In this document: piece by piece, positions 13,486 through 17,100 of the stretch
Layout: every line of letters starts with the position of its first letter
How positions within the stretch are numbered: the stretch's first letter is position 1
Assembly (NCBI GenBank): GCA_002369195.1
Contig: DFEW01000032.1
Location: 5,793 to 22,892 of the forward strand
Reading direction: 5' to 3'
Source of the DNA: Christensenella sp. UBA3792
Lineage (GTDB): Bacteria; Bacillota; Clostridia; Christensenellales; CAG-138
DNA: 17,100 nucleotides
Translations under genes and position numbers: made by a program
Notes under the pieces: generated by a model
What the model was told of the DNA's origin: nothing
The model's database searches: none
The model's input: the letters and a program-made list of their open reading frames with translations, nothing else

Positions 13486-14601
13486 TCAGATATCGATATC
13501 CGGCGTGATCTGCATGGTGTAGTCGGGGAACGCGCGCTGCACCTCGTCCGCGATCGCAAGGAACGACTGCTGACGGACCTTCATCGCGTAGTCGAGAATC
13601 AGGTCGAAGCGAACGGTCCTGTTTGCAAGATCGGCGTGGAAGCCGTGGATCTGCAGCACGCCTTCGTGCGCGGTGACGAGATCGACGATCCGCTGCCGCA
13701 GCGCCTGCACTTCGGGGTCCTGCGTGTTCACCGAGTAGATGCCGATGCCGCCGAGGATCACGCCGTGCGTTTTGAACACGTTCTGCGTGATGCGGTGCTC
13801 CATCTCGTCGATCTGCTCGGCGGTCATGGTGTCGGGGATCTCGACGTGCACCGAGCCGATGTAGTTTTCCGGACCGTAGCTGTGCAGGATCAGGTCGTAT
13901 GCGCCGTTCACGCACGGGTCGGAAGCGATCGTCTTTTTGATCTCGTTCGCAAAGTCGGCCTCCGGACGCTTGCCGAGGATCTCATCAAGCGTTTCGATCA
14001 GCATCTCAAGACCGGACTTGATGATGAACACCGAGATAATTGCGCCGACATACGCTTCCAGACTGATGCGGAAGAACTTGAACACGATCGCGCAGACGAG
14101 CACGGAGGCGGAGAGGATCGCGTCGAACAGCGCATCCGAGCCGGACGCGGAGAGCGAACCGGAGTTGACCTGCTTGCCCTTGCGCCGCACGTACAGACCG
14201 AGCACGATCTTGACGGCGACCGCCGCCGCGATGATGATCAGCGAAACGACGCTGTAGTCCGGCGTTTCGGGATGAATGATCTTCTTGACCGATTCGACGA
14301 GCGAGGTAATGCCCGCGTACAGCACGATCGCCGCAACGATCATGGCGCTTAAGTATTCGATCCGTCCGTAGCCGAGCGGGTGATTCTTGTCCGGCTTCTT
14401 CGCGGCAAGCTTCGTGCCGACGATCGTGATGACCGAGGAGAGCGCGTCGGACAGGTTGTTGACCGCATCGAGCACGACGGCGATGGAGTTCGAAAGCAGA
14501 CCGACCGCCGCCTTGAATCCCGCCAGAAACAGGTTCGCGACGATGCCGATCACGCTGGTGCGGACGATGACTTTTTCGCGGTTGGTGGTTTGCTGTTCCA
14601 T
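13486..14601 (-). CDS. Cation diffusion facilitator (CDF) metal exporter, possibly Mn/Fe type
   Basis: A 371-residue membrane transporter with six hydrophobic segments in residues about 11-200. The signature SNSIAVVLDAVNNLSD (37-52) and HPLGYGRIEY (74-83) are typical CDF elements. The transport-site residues appear as Asn48-x3-Asp52 and Asp156-x3-Asp160, not the HxxxD sites of zinc exporters; an Asp/Asn site favours Mn(II) or Fe(II), by inference. The cytoplasmic part (about 205-371) is long enough for two ferredoxin-like domains, the second starting near 285. It starts four bases after the Gpx stop. ATG 14601 gives the family N-terminus, though GGAGG lies 15 bases away; the upstream in-frame GTG 14631 is less likely. 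Being the third gene under an OhrR-type repressor points to metal export during peroxide stress. Confidence 0.92.
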   Translation of the reverse strand: MEQQTTNREKVIVRTSVIGIVANLFLAGFKAAVGLLSNSIAVVLDAVNNLSDALSSVITIVGTKLAAKKPDKNHPLGYGRIEYLSAMIVAAIVLYAGITSLVESVKKIIHPETPDYSVVSLIIIAAAVAVKIVLGLYVRRKGKQVNSGSLSASGSDALFDAILSASVLVCAIVFKFFRISLEAYVGAIISVFIIKSGLEMLIETLDEILGKRPEADFANEIKKTIASDPCVNGAYDLILHSYGPENYIGSVHVEIPDTMTAEQIDEMEHRITQNVFKTHGVILGGIGIYSVNTQDPEVQALRQRIVDLVTAHEGVLQIHGFHADLANRTVRFDLILDYAMKVRQQSFLAIADEVQRAFPDYTMQITPDIDI

Positions 14602-14605
14602 GGAA

Positions 14606-15151
14606 TCAGAGCGCCGCCTCCACAGCCGCACGCACGTCCTTCATATCCACGGTCGGCTCAAAGCGCGCAACGACCTTGCCTTCGCGATCGACGAGGAACT
14701 TCGTGAAGTTCCACTTGATGTACGCTTTCTCGCCGAACTGCTTGTTGTTCATGTTCGCAAACTTTTCGAGCATCGCGTTCTTGATGCCTTTGCCGAAGCC
14801 CGCAAACGGCTTTTCGGTTGCAAGGAACGCATAGAGCGGATCCGCGGTCTCGCCGTTGACGTCGATCTTCTTGAACTGCGGGAAGTCCGCGCCGAACTTC
14901 AGCGTGCAGAACTCGTGGATCTCGTCCTCGCTGCCGGGCGCCTGGTTCGCAAACTGGTTGCAGGGGAAGTCCAGGATCTCGAAATCGCGATCCTTCAGGT
15001 CGCGGTACATCGCCTCGAGCGGTTCATAGTGCGGGGTAAAGCCGCAGCCGGTCGCCGTGTTGACAATGAGCAGCACCTTGCCGCGGTACGCGTCGAGAGA
15101 AACCTCGTTGCCTTTTCTGTCCTTCACCGTAAAATCGTACACCGTTTTCAT
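14606..15151 (-). CDS. gpx: Glutathione-peroxidase-family thiol peroxidase
   Basis: A 181-residue cytoplasmic peroxidase, a cysteine rather than selenocysteine form. The peroxidatic residue is Cys36 in TGCGFTP. Partner residues are Gln66 in FPCNQF, Trp147 and Asn148 in KWNFTKF. Cys82 in EFCTLKFG is at the resolving-cysteine position of thioredoxin-dependent members, so thioredoxin rather than glutathione is the likely reductant. It reduces hydrogen peroxide and organic hydroperoxides. ATG 15151 is preceded by AGAAAGGAAAA. It lies 24 bases after the OhrR-type repressor gene and four bases before the CDF gene. The repressor next door should sense the same peroxides this enzyme removes. Confidence 0.95.
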   Translation of the reverse strand: MKTVYDFTVKDRKGNEVSLDAYRGKVLLIVNTATGCGFTPHYEPLEAMYRDLKDRDFEILDFPCNQFANQAPGSEDEIHEFCTLKFGADFPQFKKIDVNGETADPLYAFLATEKPFAGFGKGIKNAMLEKFANMNNKQFGEKAYIKWNFTKFLVDREGKVVARFEPTVDMKDVRAAVEAAL

Positions 15152-15175
15152 CGTTTTGTTTTCCTTTCTTATTGA

Positions 15176-15610
15176 TTATTGATTTTCCAGAAGTTCATAC
15201 AGCAGCGCATAAAGCGTCTGCGCCTTTTCGGGCGAAAGCCGGACGCAGCTGCCGACTGCCTGCGGGATTGCCTTCGCCTGTTCGCGAAGGGCGGTTCCAC
15301 GCTCCGTCAGGGTGATCAGCACCACACGGTCGTCTTCGCTGCTGCGTGTGCGCTCGATATAGCCCGCCGCCTGCATCTTTTTGAGCAGCGGCGAAAGCGT
15401 GCCGTTGTCGAGCATCAGCCGCTCGCAGATTTCGCCGACCGGAATGTTGTCGCGCTCCCACAGCACCAGCATCACCAGATACTGCGTGTATGTCAGCCCG
15501 AGCGGCTTCAGATGCGGCGTATACAGCCCCGTCACGTGCCGTGCTGCGGCGTAAAGCGGAAAGCACAGCTGGTTCGACAGCTTCAGCGCTTCGCGATCCT
15601 CGTAGTCCAT
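15176..15610 (-). CDS. ohrR: MarR-family organic-peroxide sensor, OhrR type
   Basis: A 144-residue winged-helix repressor. The N-terminal [14 protein letters not shown] places Cys16 exactly where OhrR and SarZ proteins have their redox-sensing cysteine. The winged helix spans about 45-110, with [14 protein letters not shown] as recognition helix and [13 protein letters not shown] as wing. Only this one sensing cysteine is near the N-terminus, as in one-Cys OhrR. ATG 15610 is chosen because GGAGGG lies five bases upstream; an ATG four codons earlier lies before that site. First gene of ohrR-gpx-CDF. An OhrR-like operator overlaps its own promoter, so it is probably autoregulated and released by peroxide. 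The usual partner gene ohr is absent; gpx takes its place. Confidence 0.93.
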   Translation of the reverse strand: MDYEDREALKLSNQLCFPLYAAARHVTGLYTPHLKPLGLTYTQYLVMLVLWERDNIPVGEICERLMLDNGTLSPLLKKMQAAGYIERTRSSEDDRVVLITLTERGTALREQAKAIPQAVGSCVRLSPEKAQTLYALLYELLENQ

Positions 15611-15632
15611 GATTCCCTCCATTTTTATTTGG

Positions 15633-15647
15633 TACGATTGTATTGTA
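15633..15647 (-). promoter_or_regulatory. OhrR-type operator overlapping the -10 box
   Basis: The minus strand reads TACAATACAATCGTA. Against the Bacillus OhrR operator consensus TACAATTnAATTGTA, all but two of the fourteen defined positions agree. It overlaps the -10 box, so bound repressor would block RNA polymerase. A wider imperfect inverted repeat, ATTTGATAC and GTACCAAAT, encloses it. Confidence 0.8.
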
Positions 15648-15670
15648 TCAAATATAATTGCATCTGTCAA
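15642..15670 (-). promoter_or_regulatory. Consensus promoter of the ohrR-gpx-CDF operon
   Basis: On the minus strand, perfect -35 TTGACA (15665-15670), 17-base spacer, -10 TACAAT (15642-15647). An unrepressed promoter of this quality would be strong, which fits control by a repressor. Confidence 0.9.
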
Positions 15671-15696
15671 GTGTGTTTGACACAATCCTTTTGACG

Positions 15697-15722
15697 AAAA
15701 AAAGAGACCGCGACGGTCTCTT
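15697..15722 (-). terminator. Orphan minus-strand Rho-independent terminator
   Basis: Eight-base stem AAGAGACC (15702-15709) with GGTCTCTT (15715-15722), loop GCGAC. On the minus strand it is followed by a run of seven T (15697-15703 in plus coordinates). No minus-strand gene lies to its right, only a plus-strand LysR remnant, so its original gene seems lost. It still insulates the ohrR promoter. Confidence 0.85.
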
Positions 15723-15725
15723 GCT

Positions 15726-16082
15726 GCAAAGGATCGCATCTTCGAGACGGATCTGTACGGGCGCACGCTGATGGTCGGCGGCGGCTCGCCCGCGGCGCTC
15801 AAAGCGGTGCAGCACCGGCTGATCGCGTCGGGCAGGATCGCGTACTTCAACAGTCCCGACCACGACACGACGCTGACGAACGTGGCGGCGGGACGCGGCG
15901 TCTGCCTCGCCCCGGGATTTCTGAACGACCACAGCGGGCAGTTCGCGTGGATTCCGTTCGACTGTCCGGAGCACTTTTCGTGCGTGCTCTGCACGCATCG
16001 CGAGGACCGGCGCGAAAGCGTGGCGGCATTCTTGCGTACGCTCAAACGCCTGTATGCGGACGCGGTCGCATTTCCGCTCTGA
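15726..16082 (+). pseudogene. 5'-truncated LysR-family regulator remnant (C-terminal effector domain)
   Basis: An open frame of about 118 codons reads like the end of a LysR-type substrate-binding domain: KDRIFETDLYGRTLM near the start, then NVAAGRGVCLAPGFLNDH, and a closing FLRTLKRLYADA helix before the stop. The DNA-binding winged helix (about 60-90 residues) and half of the effector domain are missing. Similarity fades at about 15726, immediately beside the orphan terminator stem. The only in-frame ATG (15771) lies inside the similarity and has no ribosome binding site. I read it as a deletion remnant; together with the ohrR promoter region it fills the gap 15611-16179. Confidence 0.7.
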
Positions 16083-16139
16083 CGGCGCAGCCGCACTGCG
16101 TAATTCGCCGTATTTGCGGTGGAAAAGACGCGGACGGTA

Positions 16140-16148
16140 TGGTAGAAT
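16140..16148 (+). promoter_or_regulatory. Extended -10 promoter element before the ABC transporter gene
   Basis: TGGTAGAAT is an extended -10 (TGn plus TAGAAT, five of six to consensus). No good -35 box stands at the right distance, as is usual for extended -10 promoters. It lies 31 bases before the TTG start of the ATPase gene. Confidence 0.5.
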
Positions 16149-16179
16149 ATAGCAAGGATCCGGGAAGGAGGAACCAAAC

Positions 16180-17100
16180 TTGAATGTATTGACGACAAAC
16201 GCGCTTACAAAGACGTACAAGGGGCACGACGCGGTCAAGGATGTGTCCATGCACATCGAGCAGGGCGACATCTACGGCTTTGTCGGCGAAAACGGCGCGG
16301 GCAAAACGACGCTGATCCGACTGGTGACGGGGCTCGCCGCGCCGACGTCCGGTTCGTACCGTCTGTATGACGTGCCGAACGATTCGAAGGAGATATACGC
16401 GGTGCGCAAACGCACCGGCGCGATCGTCGAAACGGCGACAATGGGACGCGGCATGACGGCGATCGAAAACCTCAAGCTCCAGTGCGCGATCACCGGCGTG
16501 CAGCGCACCGACGATGAACTGAACGCGCTGCTGGCGCGCGTCGGACTGGACGCGGAAGCGATTCACAAAAAGGCGGTCGGACGGTTTTCGCTCGGCATGC
16601 GGCAGCGGCTCGGCATCGCGATGGTGCTCGTCTCGGACGCGGACTTTATCATTCTGGACGAGCCGATGAACGGCCTCGATCCGCAGGGATTCATCGAGGT
16701 GCGCGAGACGATCCAGAAGCTGAACGCCGAGGGCATTACGTTCCTGATTTCGAGCCACATTCTTTCGGAGCTGGAAAAGGTCTGCACGAAGATCGGCGTG
16801 ATCTCGCACGGCGTACTGCTGGAGGAGATCCGGATGGAGGACCTGCACCGCAACGCACGGCGCCGGATCCTGATCGACGCGGAGGACGCGCAGGCGGTGC
16901 AAAGCGCGCTGCGCGCGGACGGCAGCTTTCCGGAAATCGGCACGGAGGACGGCAGGGTCGCGGTCTTCGGCGACGCGGACATCAACCGGATCATGCGCAT
17001 CCTCGTCGAACGCGGGCTGAACGTGCGCTCGGTGAACACGCTGGAGGAAACGATCGAGGATCACTACATCCGGCTGCTCGGAAGGGGGCGGATCGCATGA
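16180..17100 (+). CDS. ABC transporter ATP-binding protein (BcrA/CcmA-like drug or peptide export family)
   Basis: A 306-residue ATPase. Walker A GENGAGKTT at 36-44, signature FSLGMRQR at 136-143, Walker B FIILDEP at 156-162 followed by the D-loop GLD, and switch His193 in ISSHILSELE. The order and the roughly 85-residue C-terminal extension match the family typified by BcrA, which powers export of bacitracin, lantibiotics or other amphiphiles through a separate membrane protein. The start is TTG 16180, eight bases after AAGGAGG; no ATG or GTG lies nearby in frame. The stop is the last three bases of the window and overlaps an ATG with its own AAGGGGGCG site, where the permease presumably begins. 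The substrate cannot be told from the ATPase. Confidence 0.95.
   Translation: MNVLTTNALTKTYKGHDAVKDVSMHIEQGDIYGFVGENGAGKTTLIRLVTGLAAPTSGSYRLYDVPNDSKEIYAVRKRTGAIVETATMGRGMTAIENLKLQCAITGVQRTDDELNALLARVGLDAEAIHKKAVGRFSLGMRQRLGIAMVLVSDADFIILDEPMNGLDPQGFIEVRETIQKLNAEGITFLISSHILSELEKVCTKIGVISHGVLLEEIRMEDLHRNARRRILIDAEDAQAVQSALRADGSFPEIGTEDGRVAVFGDADINRIMRILVERGLNVRSVNTLEETIEDHYIRLLGRGRIA
17097..17100 (+). CDS. Start of the next gene, probably the ABC permease (cut by the window edge)
   Basis: ATG 17097 overlaps the ATPase stop in the ATGA manner and is preceded by AAGGGGGCG six bases upstream, a good ribosome binding site. Only the start codon and one base are in the window, so the product is inferred purely from the usual ATPase-permease order. 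Confidence 0.45.

Noticed and set aside
15771..16082. An intact small 103-residue protein starting at ATG 15771
   Set aside because: LysR similarity continues upstream of this ATG and no Shine-Dalgarno sequence precedes it, so a truncated remnant is more likely.
15648..16271. Minus-strand open frame that could have explained the orphan terminator
   Set aside because: The protein lacks family features and is antisense to the LysR remnant and to the ABC transporter start; no ribosome binding site was seen.
1..17100. tRNA, rRNA, CRISPR array, riboswitch or complete insertion sequence
   Set aside because: No cloverleaf with CCA-type end, no regularly spaced direct repeats, no recognisable aptamer core and no transposase frame were found by reading both strands.

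Overview
The window looks like part of the chromosome of a strictly anaerobic, GC-rich member of the Clostridia (Firmicutes). The indications are clostridial-order Rnf genes (C-D-G-E-A-B), rubrerythrin next to a 2Fe superoxide reductase, strong AGGAGG-type ribosome binding sites, consensus sigma-A promoters, an OhrR-type repressor, and no outer-membrane genes. Genus cannot be told from this sequence. Nothing was searched; all family calls come from reading motifs.

Layout, left to right. 1-140: ends of a short palindromic interspersed repeat. 187-1774 (minus): a two-gene ADP-ribosylation cassette, zinc-macrodomain hydrolase plus class M sirtuin. 1873-2331 (plus): an unrecognised coiled-coil protein, divergent from that cassette. 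2375-3295 (minus): desulfoferrodoxin and rubrerythrin, an oxygen-defence pair. 3356-4000 (minus): an orotate-phosphoribosyltransferase-like protein lacking the acidic pair of its PRPP motif. 4102-12588 (minus): the centrepiece, an apparent eight-gene operon rnfC - rnfD/G (fused) - rnfE - rnfA - rnfB - nrfA - resB - ccsA. 12844-13452 (plus): SRAP/YedK protein. 13486-15610 (minus): a peroxide-stress operon of OhrR-type repressor, glutathione peroxidase and a CDF metal exporter. 15726-16082: a 5'-truncated LysR remnant. 16180-17100 (plus): an ABC transporter ATPase whose permease apparently starts in the last bases.

How the genes may work together. Rnf normally couples electron flow from reduced ferredoxin to NAD+ with ion export. 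Here its last gene is followed after 3 bases by a pentahaem nitrite reductase (NrfA, with the diagnostic CxxCK haem site) and then by a System II cytochrome c maturation pair. No NrfH quinol dehydrogenase is present in the window. The arrangement suggests, but does not prove, that electrons leave the cell through the outward-facing flavins of Rnf to NrfA for ammonification of nitrite, with ResB/CcsA dedicated to attaching its haems. A precedent is the multihaem cytochrome MmcA encoded with Rnf in Methanosarcina acetivorans. This is the best candidate for an undescribed system here.

The remaining genes are mostly stress defence (superoxide, peroxide, abasic-site DNA damage, ADP-ribosylation signalling). 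No tRNA, rRNA, CRISPR array, complete insertion sequence or replication origin was seen.
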